Notes: generated by a model from the letters alone, not told the origin. Shown: positions 16,529-26,818, counted from the first letter of the stretch. The stretch is 64,000 bases of DNA from Kofleriaceae bacterium (GCA_025357755.1 JANXOP010000121.1:1-64000), one strand, 5' to 3'. Numbers and translations are program-made.

Positions 16529-18079
16529 CTACGCACCTGCGATCTTGCGAGCGACGCGAATGCCGTCGAGCGCCGCCGAGACGATGCCGCCCGCGTAGCC
16601 CGCACCCTCGGCGCAGGGGTACAGCGCGACGAGGTCCGGCGACTGGAGGGATTCGGCGTCGCGCGGGACGCGCACCGGCGACGAGGTTCGCGACTCGACA
16701 CCGACGAGGACCGCGTCCTCGGTGACGTAGCCCTTCATCTGCCGATCGAACACGGTCAGGGCCTCGCGCAGGCGCTGCGCGAGGGGCAGCTTCGTCGCAT
16801 CGAGCACGGCGCCGAGATCGGTCGCCGTGAGGCCTGGCTCGTACGAGCTCGACGGGACGGTGGTCGAGGCCCGGCCCGCGACGAAATCGGTGGCGCGGGT
16901 GGCGGGTGCGCGGAGCATGCCGCCGCCGGCGGTCATCGAGGCCTGCTCGAGCAGGCGCTGGACCGCGACACCGCGCAGCGGATCTTCACCCGGGAGATCA
17001 GCGAGCGAGACGCCGACCACCAGGCCCGAGTTCGCGTACGGCGAATCGCGCTTCGAGAGGCTCATGCCGTTGACGACGAGGCCATCGATCTCCGTCGAGG
17101 CGGGGACGATCCAGCCGCCCGGGCACATACAGAACGAAAAGGCGCCGCGACCGTCGTCGGGCGTGAAGGCGAGGCGATAAGGAGCCGCCGGCAGCTTCGG
17201 GTGCCCTGCCGCCCGGCCGTACTGGATCTTGTCGATCAGCGGCTGCGGGTGCTCGATGCGGACGCCCATCGCGAACGGCTTGGCTTCGAGCCGCACGCCA
17301 GCGGCGAGCAAGAACGTGTAGACATCGCGCGCCGAGTGGCCGGTCGCGATCACGACGGCGCGGCCGATCAGCTCGTCGCCATCAGCGAGGCGCACCCCGA
17401 CGGCGCGGCCGTCCTTGACCACGAGCTCGGTGACCCGCGCGCCGAACCGGATGATCGAGCCCACCCGCGCGAGCTCTTCGCGCAAGGCAGTGATGACCTT
17501 GGGCAGCTTGTTCGAGCCGATGTGTGGGCGCGCGTCGACGAGGATCTGCTCGGGGGCACCATGGACCGCGAGGATCTCGATCACGTCGCGGATGTCGCCG
17601 CGCTTGTGCGAGCGCGTGTAGAGCTTGCCGTCGGAGTAGGTGCCCGCGCCGCCCTCACCGAAGCAGTAGTTCGAATCGCTATCGACGCGGCCGTGCTGGG
17701 TGAGGCCCTTGAGATCCTTGCGGCGATCGCGGACGTTCTTGCCTCGATCGAGCACGATGGCCCGGATGCCCGCGCGCGCGAGCTCGTACGCGCAGAACAT
17801 GCCGGCCGGGCCGGCGCCGACGATGATCACCGGCGGGCCCGAGGTCTCGCGCAGCGGCGCGCCGCCGATGGGGCCCTGCGTCCCCGAGGCGCCGACGACG
17901 ATGTGAAACCGAATGCGACCACGGCGCGCATCGATCGAGCGCTTGCGAATCTCGAGCGGCGGGAGCTGCGCGGGAGCCACACCGAGCTGCTTCGCGAGCC
18001 GACCGACGAGCTCGGCGCTGTCGTCGGGTTCGTCGAGATCGAGCTCGATCGAGTAGTCGCGATCGGGATCGAGCTTCAA
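16529..18079 (-). CDS. FAD-dependent oxidoreductase (COG2509-like)
   Basis: A 516-aa flavoprotein. I choose the TTG at 18079 because AGGAG lies 5 nt upstream and it overlaps the preceding stop codon. The family's N-terminal domain (DYSIELDLDEPDD to LEIRKRSIDARRGRIRF) starts right there. The dinucleotide-binding motif VIIVGAGPAGMFCAYELA is at about residues 85-100, followed by NYCFGEGGAGTYSDGKL, VVIATGHSARD and a C-terminal GAGYAGGIVSAALDG. These match predicted FAD-dependent dehydrogenases whose substrate is unknown. It is the last gene of a long leftward series and is translationally coupled to the HEAT protein. Confidence 0.88.
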   Translation of the reverse strand: MKLDPDRDYSIELDLDEPDDSAELVGRLAKQLGVAPAQLPPLEIRKRSIDARRGRIRFHIVVGASGTQGPIGGAPLRETSGPPVIIVGAGPAGMFCAYELARAGIRAIVLDRGKNVRDRRKDLKGLTQHGRVDSDSNYCFGEGGAGTYSDGKLYTRSHKRGDIRDVIEILAVHGAPEQILVDARPHIGSNKLPKVITALREELARVGSIIRFGARVTELVVKDGRAVGVRLADGDELIGRAVVIATGHSARDVYTFLLAAGVRLEAKPFAMGVRIEHPQPLIDKIQYGRAAGHPKLPAAPYRLAFTPDDGRGAFSFCMCPGGWIVPASTEIDGLVVNGMSLSKRDSPYANSGLVVGVSLADLPGEDPLRGVAVQRLLEQASMTAGGGMLRAPATRATDFVAGRASTTVPSSSYEPGLTATDLGAVLDATKLPLAQRLREALTVFDRQMKGYVTEDAVLVGVESRTSSPVRVPRDAESLQSPDLVALYPCAEGAGYAGGIVSAALDGIRVARKIAGA

Positions 18080-20613
18080 TTGATCTCCTGATCGTCCTGG
18101 CGGAGGTGGTGCCACTTCTTGGCCAGGCGTTGCAAGGCTTCGTTCGGATGTTCTGCCATGCGCTCGACCACCCCACCCGCCTCGGCATCGGGCGTGCGCG
18201 CGAGGATCGGTAAGGCAGCGACGAGCACGCGGCGATCGTGCTCGAACATACGCTCGCCCGGGCGCGCCGCGGCGATCGCGCTGTTGCACGCGGCGACGAT
18301 CGCCGGGCGTGCGGCGGGCAACTTGCGCCGGCCGACCTCGGTCACGAGCGCGGCCCTCCCGACGAGATGAACGACATCGAGCCGCCGTGCGAGCTCGCCA
18401 TCATCGAGACGATGCGCCGCCGTCGCGTCGAAGATCGGGGCGACGGGCGCCGGGTGACCGAGGCGCGCGAGCACGGCGTGTGCGGCCGCACGAACCTCGG
18501 GATCGAGGACGCGCGTGAGGGGCACGATGGTCTGGAGCTCGACGAGCTCGGGCATCGTCACCGCGATCTCGAGCGCGAGCTTCCAGCGCTCCGCGACGAC
18601 GCTGGAGGATCCCTCGGACGTCACCAACGTCCGTTCGAGCAACCCGCGCAGCTCGGGCGGTGGCGGCGGTGGCGGTACAGTCGGGCTCGCGAGCTGGAGC
18701 GCGACCCCGCGCGCGAGCATGCCGAGCTCGTCATCGGGCACCGCGACCTCGGCGAACCGGCGACGAGTCTCGACGCGGCGATGCGGCGGCAACTGGCGTG
18801 CGATCCGGCCGCACGCGAGCCAGGTCACCGGGTCGAGCTGGCCGTCGCCTGCTTCGACGATCGCGGCGAGCACGTCGGTGAGGTCGGCATCGTCGAGTAC
18901 GCGGGTCTCGCGCGCGCTCGCGATACACGCCGCCAGCGCAGCTGCCGCGGCGGGCTTCGCGACGAACGTCCCCGGAGCGGCCGCGACATCCGAGAGGACG
19001 GCCACGGCGCGCGCATCGCCGATCGCACCGAGAGCGCGCGCGGTCGCGGCGACGAGCGCATCATCGATGCTCTGCTCGAGGATCTCGATCAGCGCGGGCA
19101 CCGCAGCGCGATGGCGCACGGCACCGATGATCTCGACGACCGCTCGCGGCGGCGCGGGCTTGCGGAGCCGCGCGAGCAACACGTCACCGACCCGACTGTC
19201 GAGCTTGCCGGCGAGCGCCCGCGCCGCGAGCAGTGCGGCGGCCTGGCGCGCGATGTGGCGACCGCGATCTTCGTCGTCGGCGCCGTCGGGATCGACCTCG
19301 TCGCGGTCCTCGTCGTCCTCGGCTCCGAGCTCGGCGTGCGCGTCGTCGGCCTCGGGGAGCGCACCGAAGGTGGAACGCGCCGGCTGTTCATCGTCCCCCT
19401 GCTCGGTGCTGACGATCTCGACCGCGAGCTCGCGGAGCATGAGGGCGAGCTCCTCGGGCGACCAATCAGTCTGCCTGGCGAGCCACGCATCGATCGCCGC
19501 GTCGCCACCGGTGCGATAGATCTCGATCAGTGGATTCCCGCCGAGGACGAAGGGCTCCGCGAGTAGATCCTCGTCGTCGAGGCCGCGATATTTCTGCGCC
19601 ATCGTCGCCGGCGCGAACCGGGCGTGCAACACCGGGACGACTTCGTCGAGCTTCGAGACGATCCACAGCAGGTGATGGACGAGCTCGTCGGGCTTGCACG
19701 GGACGGCAAAGCGATCGACCCAGAGATGTGCCGAATGGTGAACGCTATCGATCGTCACCGCGGTGTTGCGATAGCGACCACCATACGGAGCGAGCCAAAG
19801 CGTGTGGAACGCGAGCAGCACGGTGTTCTCGCCCGGCACGCTCGGGCCGGCGAGCTTGAACGCGATGCCGAAATCTTCGCGATCGAGATCCTCGATGATG
19901 CTGGGGTACGCGTCGACGGGGAACCGCACCGCGCGTGCTCGCGGCGGCAGCCCGTGCGACCAGGTGTTGTCGTCGTCGGGCTCGCTGTCGTCGTTGTTGA
20001 AGGTTTCGTCGGCTTCGTCGTTCGCGTCGGCGTTGGCTGCGTCGGGCTCGAGCTCGATCACGCCGGTCTCTTCGTCTTCTTGCTCGGTCTCGTCGTCGAG
20101 CTTTCGGAGCTGGGTATCGGTTCGATCCCCACCGATCTCGCCCGACACCGCCGCGAGATAGGTCTCGCCCGTCGAGGTCGCTGCACGCACGATCCCGACG
20201 CGCGTGCCCTCGGCGTCGTCCTCGTCGTGCTCGTCGTCATCGTCATCGTCGTCGTCGTCATCGTCGTCGTCGTCGGCGTCATCGTTGCCGAGGATCGGCA
20301 AGCTCGTGCCAGTCTGGAAGAACCACGCGGCTTCGATCCCGACGCTGTCGGCGCCGTCGATCAACCGGCGCTGGACATCGACGGCCATGCCCGCCTCGGC
20401 GGGTGCCCACGGCACACCGATCATGCGCAACGGGCCGTCGAGCTCGTCCGGGAATTCTTCGATGAACGTCTCGGCATCGGGAATCAGCGGCGCGATGTAC
20501 CGCAACACGTCGAGCAAGCGCGCTCGAGCGGCAGGAGAGGCCATGCGCAACACCATGAACGCGAACGCGGTGTCGCCTTCGAGCGGTTCGAGCCCGTGGA
20601 TCACGACCGCCAC
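18076..20613 (-). CDS. HEAT-repeat protein with long poly-Asp segment
   Basis: An 845-aa protein with no signal peptide. The start is GTG at 20613, overlapping the upstream stop as TAGTG with AGGAGG 7 nt before it. Residues about 109-132 are almost pure Asp (an uninterrupted run of about 15), and residues 171-218 form a second acidic linker. The C-terminal half (roughly 460-820) is built of HEAT-like helical pairs, for example AAVPALIEILEQSIDDALVA and TARALGAIGDARAVAVLSDV, with a short poly-Pro stretch. The middle part (FKLAGPSVPGENTVLLAFHTLW) is not recognised. It is coupled to the giant SUFU protein and is probably its partner. The low-complexity Asp codons are repeats of GAC/GAT that may vary in length. 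Confidence 0.78.
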   Translation of the reverse strand: MAVVIHGLEPLEGDTAFAFMVLRMASPAARARLLDVLRYIAPLIPDAETFIEEFPDELDGPLRMIGVPWAPAEAGMAVDVQRRLIDGADSVGIEAAWFFQTGTSLPILGNDDADDDDDDDDDDDDDDEHDEDDAEGTRVGIVRAATSTGETYLAAVSGEIGGDRTDTQLRKLDDETEQEDEETGVIELEPDAANADANDEADETFNNDDSEPDDDNTWSHGLPPRARAVRFPVDAYPSIIEDLDREDFGIAFKLAGPSVPGENTVLLAFHTLWLAPYGGRYRNTAVTIDSVHHSAHLWVDRFAVPCKPDELVHHLLWIVSKLDEVVPVLHARFAPATMAQKYRGLDDEDLLAEPFVLGGNPLIEIYRTGGDAAIDAWLARQTDWSPEELALMLRELAVEIVSTEQGDDEQPARSTFGALPEADDAHAELGAEDDEDRDEVDPDGADDEDRGRHIARQAAALLAARALAGKLDSRVGDVLLARLRKPAPPRAVVEIIGAVRHRAAVPALIEILEQSIDDALVAATARALGAIGDARAVAVLSDVAAAPGTFVAKPAAAAALAACIASARETRVLDDADLTDVLAAIVEAGDGQLDPVTWLACGRIARQLPPHRRVETRRRFAEVAVPDDELGMLARGVALQLASPTVPPPPPPPELRGLLERTLVTSEGSSSVVAERWKLALEIAVTMPELVELQTIVPLTRVLDPEVRAAAHAVLARLGHPAPVAPIFDATAAHRLDDGELARRLDVVHLVGRAALVTEVGRRKLPAARPAIVAACNSAIAAARPGERMFEHDRRVLVAALPILARTPDAEAGGVVERMAEHPNEALQRLAKKWHHLRQDDQEIN

Positions 20614-23600
20614 TAGTTGCCCTCCTGGCGCGCATGCCAGTCGCGAAAGAGCGCCTTGAACTCGGGCCACTCGAGGAGCGCGCCGAGGTCGCGATCGGTC
20701 TCGACCTTGGCGAGGTGCTCGTAGTCGTGCTCGACGGCGAGCTTGACCTGATGGAACGCCTTGGCCATGTCGCCGACCGCGGCATAGGCACACGCAGCCG
20801 CGTGATAGATGTATGGATTCTCGGCGGCGAACGGTTGCGCCCGATCGGCGATCCGTGCGGCCGCTTCGAAGGCCTTGACCGCGTGCGCCTGGATGCACGC
20901 GTTGTTGAGCGAGCGGAGATAGTTCGTGCGCTCGTTGCCCTCGTCGGGGATGGGCAGCTCGAGCACCCGATCGTAGAGTGCGAGCGCGATATCGCGCTCG
21001 TCCGCGGCGATCGCATCGCCCGCGATCTTCGCGAGCAGCGTCACGTTCGCGGGTAGCACGGGGACGAGCTTGCCCATCCGGTCGGGCGCGTGCGCGAGGA
21101 TCGCCTCGGCGAGCTCCGCGAACAGCTCCTCCGCGACATCGCCGTACGACACCACCTCCGCACCACCGACCGAGAACGCGCGCTCTCCGACGATCCTCGC
21201 CGGCAGCACGTCGCTCAGCACCGCATCGACGACCTCGTCGAACCGCGGATGCTCCGCGCGTGCGGCCCGGGTCGCGACGTTGACCCGGACACCCGCCTCG
21301 AACGAAGGCAACACCTCGAGCAAGCGATCCATCGTGTCGAGCCCCGCAGCCTCGCCATCGAGCAAGAGCATCGCGTGCGTGAACTGGACATCGCCATCAT
21401 CGGGCGCGAAGCGCAGCGCGCGATCGGTCATCGCGAGCGCCTTCTTGACGCGCACCGGATTCGGCGGCGGCTCTTCCGCGTCGTCGTCGTCGTCGTCCGG
21501 CTCGGCGGGCGCGGCATCGTCCGCCTCCGCGAGGCGCTCGTTCTCCGCCGCGACCACGCGCTTGGCTTCGTCCGGATCGTCGATGCCCCGGACCTCGATG
21601 GCGCTGCCCGAGGCATCGCGGATGAAGCTGGGAGTCACGACGATCCGCAGCGCGGGCCAGTGCGCGAACCGATAGTCGCCGACGAGCCCCGCGCGCAGCT
21701 GCGCCTCGAGCTCGGTCGCGATCTCCGGCGTCAGGGCGACCGTGGTCTCGTGGCCTTCGGTGGTGAACGTCGGCTGGTCCGCCGGCTTCAACTGGAGCAG
21801 CGTCTCGGTGCCGCGCAACGTGTAGGGCCGGCCGTGCCGCAAGCGCCCGCGCATCGCGCGCGGCAGGGCGCTCGCGTACAAGGCACCGAGCTCGATCCGC
21901 AGGCCATCGCTCGTGTCGATCTTCATGTCGCCGGCGGAGGTCAGCTCCTCGCTCGAACCCTCGAGCTCGACGCGCTTCTTCACCACGATCGAGGTCGCGG
22001 CATCCGCGAGGGTCGAGCTGCGCGCCAGATCCGTCGCGAGCAGGGGCAAGCGGCGCTTGAGGATCTCGAGCAGCCCCGTCGTCGACCACTCCTGGATCAG
22101 CTTGTACTCGTCCTCGGTGAGGCCGACGATCTGGAGGAATCGCGCCTTGCCAAACTCCGACGTGATCTCGCCGAGCTCGGGATCATCGGTGAACAGCACC
22201 GCGCTGATCGAGGTCGGACGGATCGCCTGGTCGGGAGGACCGATCGCGATCGGTCCATTGAGACCCATCTTGTGGCCCGCGGCGAACCGGTTGCCGGTGC
22301 CGAACACGTAGCGCCCGAGGTTCTGCAAGAAGTTCAGCGCCCAGACCGGGACCTGCTCCTCCTGCGGCGCGCGCACGAGCCGGAAGGTGAGCTCGAAGCC
22401 AAAGCCGCTCGTCTCCGGATCGTCGGTCTCCTTCTGAAACAGATCGGAGAACCCGTACGTCACGAAGTGAAAGTGCGGAGCGGGGTCGGTCCGGAGATAG
22501 ACCGAGATACCGTGGATCGGATCGTTGCCACCGAGCGAGTACGGCAACACCGTGCCGAAGTGCGCGTGCGGCTCGGCGTGCTTGTAGAGCGGCGCGAGGG
22601 CGCGATCGATCGCGGCCCACCCCGGCGCTTCATCTTCACCGCGCTCGGCGGGCGACGGTGCGAGTGCATCCGCGAGCATGTCATCGCGCACGAGGCTGCC
22701 GACCAGCACGGCCTCGAGCTCGGGCGAGAGCTCCTCGGCGATCCTCGCGATCGAGAGCTGCTTGGAGTACTCGTCGAGCCCGCGCAGGCCATCGAGCTCG
22801 ACGAGCTGCGCGGCGGTCGGAGACTTCGCATCGAGCCTCGCCAGCAACTGGCGATGCGCGATGCCGTTGTTGATCCACCGCCACGCGAGCTCGCTCCAGC
22901 GCGCCGGCTCGACCTGATCGAGCTCGTCGTTCGCGAGCGCCTTGGCTCTCGCTTCGGTCGCGGCGCGCTCGTCTGCCTCGCGCTTGCGCTCCTCGGCACG
23001 CCGCGGATCGAGATCGAGTGCGCGAAATGCGGCCAGGTGCGCACGCATGTCGGTGATCGTACCGAGCTGTTCGCGACCCGCGCGGAGCTCGTCGATCAAG
23101 CTGGTCGCATCGCGCACGATCCGCGCCTTGTGGCGCCGCCCGATCTCGAGGTAGCGCGCGAGCTCGGGCTCGTCGAACAGATAGGCCCGCCACACGGAGT
23201 ACAGCGCGGTCGGAATGAACTTCTCGCACGCGTCGTAGCGCGCGGCGAGCTGATCCTTCGGCACGATCTGGTTGAAATCGACGTTGAACAGCTGCGCGAC
23301 CTCGCTCAGCCGATTCTCGAGCAGCGCGCAGATCCAGCGCGAGCGGAAGAACATGAACTCGGTGTCGCGACGTTTCGGCTCGAGCCGCGAGAACTGCGGA
23401 TCGTACGGCAGGATCAGCGCGGCGAGCTCGGGTGTGGGCGAGACCTTGCCGCGCAGCTTGCGGACGCCGATCTTGAGCGCGTCGTCCGAGATCTTGTCGC
23501 GGCGATGCGCACCGCACAGCGCGGTCAGGTACACGAGCGAATCGAGTGAATCCGCGACCACCGTGAACGCGCGCGCCTGTGCGCTGTAGTGCACGACCTG

Positions 23601-24908
23601 GCGCGGCCCATCCCACTCGTAGAGCTCGACGTGGAAGCTGTCGCCATTCTCGGCGTGACCGACGCGGAACGCACCGCAGAACGCCTCGACCAACCAGTTG
23701 CCACCGCGATCGACGATCGCCTCGAACAGGTTGCGTCCGACGGCCGGCCGAACCTGCGCGCCGTGCGCGCCCGCGGGGGGGCCGAGCCCTTCGGGATTGT
23801 GATCGAGGTGGAGGCCGACGAACGCGACATCATCGGCCGCGGCGTAGTACGCGGCGACATCCGGCGGCGCCGCCATGCCGTACGCGCGCGCGAACGCGTC
23901 GGCGTGGGTCGCATCCGGCGCTTCGCGACCGGTCACCGTGGCGAGGTACTTCGTGACGAACTGGAGCGGCCCCGCGGCGAACTGGAGATCGAGCGCCTTC
24001 GCACCACCGAACACGTTGACGCGGTCTTCCCACGTCCGATCGCCAGGCGGTGCGAGCTTCGCGATCAAGCCATCATCGCCGCCGATCAACAGCCCGTCAC
24101 CGAATGGCGCGACCGCCCACAAGTGCGCGGCGAGCTCGTTCGCCTGAGCCTGCCAGTTGCGCCCATCGTCGGTCGAGATCAGGATCTGACCGCGATCGCC
24201 GACGATGCCGATCGGACGATCGGGCCCGATCGCTTCACCGAACAACGTCATCGCTTCGAGATCCGCATCGACCTCGGTCTTCACGCGCGTCCACCACGCG
24301 CCATCTGGCGAGCGCGCGACGAAGCCGCCATCGCCGATCAAGATCCACGTGCCGCGCTTCGTGAGCTCGAGCGCGTTGAGCGGCTTGGTCGTGCCGGTCG
24401 CCGCCATCGTGATCGTGCCGGCCTTCCAGCGCCGGAGCGATCCGTCGAAGCCGAGCACGACCATCTCGTCGCGCACCGGCCGTGCGGCATTGAGGCGCAC
24501 CGTGGTCTCGAGATCGATCTTCTGCAGCTGCTCGTGGACGATCCGCGCCGCGAAACCTTCGCTGCCGACGACCCACACCACGCCATCGGCGGCGACGGCG
24601 AGCCCGTGCAAGCACGCCTCGGTCTCGGTCTCGAGCAACTTCCAGGTCGCGCCACGATCGCGCGAGACCGCGAGCTGGCCGTACTCGCCGCACACCCAGA
24701 TCGCATCGCCGATCACGAGCAAGTCGCGCAGCCCGAGCTCGCGCGGAGCCCGCTGGCGCTCGAAATGGCGCGCGTTCGAAGAGGCGAGCAGCGTCGGCGT
24801 CTTGCCCGAGGTCCCGCCCGCGATATGGATCATCTGATCGGTGATCGCGAACGCGGCGATGTATCCGAGGTCGGTCGGCGGTTGCACCACCGTGAGCTCC
24901 AGATCCAC
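20613..24908 (-). CDS. 1431-aa multidomain protein: beta-propeller, SUKH-like, SUFU, TPR
   Basis: The start is GTG at 24908. Residues 1-290 form WD/BNR-like blades (ISRDRGATWKLLE-type motifs such as LAVSRDRGATWKLLETETEA and LISTDDGRNWQA). Residues about 335-455 look like a SMI1/KNR4 (SUKH) domain (FHVELYEWDG, VVADSLDSLVYL); this assignment is tentative. A charged helical linker follows. Residues about 775-970 are a clear Suppressor-of-fused (SUFU) domain: HFGTVLPYSLGGNDPIHGIS, PHFHFVTYGFSDLF, SGFGFELTFRLV, PVWALNFLQNLGRYVF. The C-terminus has TPR-like helices. Bacterial SUFU and SUKH domains are known as immunity modules of polymorphic toxin systems. Here they are fused into one huge protein with no toxin gene next to it. 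It is coupled to the HEAT protein. Confidence 0.8.
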   Translation of the reverse strand: MDLELTVVQPPTDLGYIAAFAITDQMIHIAGGTSGKTPTLLASSNARHFERQRAPRELGLRDLLVIGDAIWVCGEYGQLAVSRDRGATWKLLETETEACLHGLAVAADGVVWVVGSEGFAARIVHEQLQKIDLETTVRLNAARPVRDEMVVLGFDGSLRRWKAGTITMAATGTTKPLNALELTKRGTWILIGDGGFVARSPDGAWWTRVKTEVDADLEAMTLFGEAIGPDRPIGIVGDRGQILISTDDGRNWQAQANELAAHLWAVAPFGDGLLIGGDDGLIAKLAPPGDRTWEDRVNVFGGAKALDLQFAAGPLQFVTKYLATVTGREAPDATHADAFARAYGMAAPPDVAAYYAAADDVAFVGLHLDHNPEGLGPPAGAHGAQVRPAVGRNLFEAIVDRGGNWLVEAFCGAFRVGHAENGDSFHVELYEWDGPRQVVHYSAQARAFTVVADSLDSLVYLTALCGAHRRDKISDDALKIGVRKLRGKVSPTPELAALILPYDPQFSRLEPKRRDTEFMFFRSRWICALLENRLSEVAQLFNVDFNQIVPKDQLAARYDACEKFIPTALYSVWRAYLFDEPELARYLEIGRRHKARIVRDATSLIDELRAGREQLGTITDMRAHLAAFRALDLDPRRAEERKREADERAATEARAKALANDELDQVEPARWSELAWRWINNGIAHRQLLARLDAKSPTAAQLVELDGLRGLDEYSKQLSIARIAEELSPELEAVLVGSLVRDDMLADALAPSPAERGEDEAPGWAAIDRALAPLYKHAEPHAHFGTVLPYSLGGNDPIHGISVYLRTDPAPHFHFVTYGFSDLFQKETDDPETSGFGFELTFRLVRAPQEEQVPVWALNFLQNLGRYVFGTGNRFAAGHKMGLNGPIAIGPPDQAIRPTSISAVLFTDDPELGEITSEFGKARFLQIVGLTEDEYKLIQEWSTTGLLEILKRRLPLLATDLARSSTLADAATSIVVKKRVELEGSSEELTSAGDMKIDTSDGLRIELGALYASALPRAMRGRLRHGRPYTLRGTETLLQLKPADQPTFTTEGHETTVALTPEIATELEAQLRAGLVGDYRFAHWPALRIVVTPSFIRDASGSAIEVRGIDDPDEAKRVVAAENERLAEADDAAPAEPDDDDDDAEEPPPNPVRVKKALAMTDRALRFAPDDGDVQFTHAMLLLDGEAAGLDTMDRLLEVLPSFEAGVRVNVATRAARAEHPRFDEVVDAVLSDVLPARIVGERAFSVGGAEVVSYGDVAEELFAELAEAILAHAPDRMGKLVPVLPANVTLLAKIAGDAIAADERDIALALYDRVLELPIPDEGNERTNYLRSLNNACIQAHAVKAFEAAARIADRAQPFAAENPYIYHAAACAYAAVGDMAKAFHQVKLAVEHDYEHLAKVETDRDLGALLEWPEFKALFRDWHARQEGN

Positions 24909-24939
24909 CTGACCAGTCTGCTCAGCGGTCCCGATTTTC

Positions 24940-25098
24940 CTAGTGGTCGCGCGCAGTTTCGCTGGTTCGTGCCCGAGCCATTCCGTTCACCTTGACAACC
25001 CATCCGCTATCACGGATATTGATCTGGCTCGCGAACGGACCCTTTGTCCGCTTCATCATCTCCTCCTCTTCTCTGCGGAGGGCCCGTTCGCGAGCCAT
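24940..25098 (-). CDS. Small 52-aa basic protein or leader peptide inside a hairpin
   Basis: A short frame starting at the ATG at 25098 with an excellent Shine-Dalgarno (AAGGAG, 4 nt upstream) and ending at TAG 24940-24942, 31 bp before the giant SUFU gene. The peptide begins MARERALRREEEEMMKRTKG, then ASQINIRDSGWVVKVNGMAR, ending near RTSETARDH. It has a charged N-terminus and a short strand-like segment (SGWVVKVNG). A second ATGATG (codons 14-15) is preceded by its own AGGAGG. The first 25 codons fold into a long hairpin in the RNA. I do not recognise the family. It could be a real small protein or a regulatory leader peptide for the downstream operon. Confidence 0.6.
   Translation of the reverse strand: MARERALRREEEEMMKRTKGPFASQINIRDSGWVVKVNGMARARTSETARDH
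25025..25097 (-). promoter_or_regulatory. Long RNA hairpin over the start of the 52-aa gene
   Basis: The arms at 25084-25097 and 25025-25038 are perfectly complementary over 14 bp (TGGCTCGCGAACGG). In the leftward transcript the pairing extends inward by a G-U pair, four CCCU/AGGG pairs, a 4-nt bulge and four CCGC/GCGG pairs. The loop holds GAGGAGGAGATGATG, a second ribosome binding site plus start codons. The U and G of the first AUG are in the stem. This is seen directly in the sequence. A role in controlling translation of the small gene or the downstream operon is inferred. Confidence 0.65.
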
Positions 25099-25137
25099 GT
25101 CTCCTTCGCCTAGAAGTTGAAGGTCGGGCTCTTCGGC

Positions 25138-25963
<826 letters not shown>

Positions 25964-25974
<11 letters not shown>

Positions 25975-26818
25975 AGCCAGCCTCCAACCCGGTGCTCGTA
26001 TGCGCGCTGTTCATCGCGCTCCACAACAGCTTGGCCTCGACATAGAGCACCTTGATCGCGGTGAACCGAAACCCCGCAGACCACGGCGATGCGTGCGACA
26101 GCTGATCGAAGCCTCGGGTCTGCTGGCCATCGAGCCACGTCAGCCAGTTGAGATCGCCCTCGACGAAACCTTCGAGCATCGCGACGTTGTGGTGCGCGAC
26201 CGGCAACCAGTACGTCGCGCCCGCGCGCAGGAACGTGCCGAAGAAATTGTAGCTCGCATCGCCTGCTTTCGTCGTGACGTCCGCGTCGGGCGTGTACGAG
26301 CTCAACGTGCGGTCGTGGAGCCCCATCGAACCGAACGCGAACTTGCCGCTCGCGCGCACGCCCCAGTGGCTCGTCGTCGACGTGCTCGCCGTCGCATAAC
26401 CGAAATCGAACATCCACCCAGAGGTGTCACCGCCGAGCGAGCGCGATGCGATCTCGAGCCCGGCGCAGAGCCCGCCGAAGTTCTGTGATGGATCCGAGGC
26501 CGCGCCCATGAGATCGACCGCGCTCTGCGCACGCTCGACGTTGACGGTGCTCGTCGTCTCCGTCGTCACGCGGTAGTAGCTACCTTCGTCCGACACCGTC
26601 CGCGTCGTCTTGGAATCGACGGCGCCGGCGGCCGCGAGTGCGCCGAGCCCGAGCAAGCTCGCGCGGGTCAGCAAGCCCCCTCGATCGCCAATGTAGATCG
26701 AGCTCGACCTGCCGCCCGAGACCCCGGTCGGTGCGGTTGCACCTCCATCTTGGGTCCGGAAGGCCGCCGTACATCCGACCGCACCGAGTGCGATCATCAC
26801 CACCCAACGTCGGTCCAT
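25964..26818 (-). CDS. Predicted lipoprotein/outer-membrane barrel protein
   Basis: A 284-aa protein beginning MDRRWVVMIALGAVGCTAAF, with a lipobox-like cysteine. A Gly/Ser linker follows, then a hydrophobic Ala/Leu segment (LLTRASLLGLGALAAAGAV). The rest is strand-rich: GWMFDFGYATASTSTTSHWG, FLRAGATYWLPVAHHNVAML, AKLLWSAMNSAHTSTGLEAG. It ends in FAF, again with the terminal aromatic residue of outer-membrane barrels. I cannot assign a family. The 11-bp overlap with the next gene suggests the two work as a pair at the outer membrane. Both lie downstream of two cytochrome-type lipoproteins on the same strand. Confidence 0.65.

Noticed and set aside
21090-23549. 819-codon open frame on the plus strand
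   Set aside because: It mirrors the SUFU giant; the peptide is Arg/Glu/Asp-rich with no domain.
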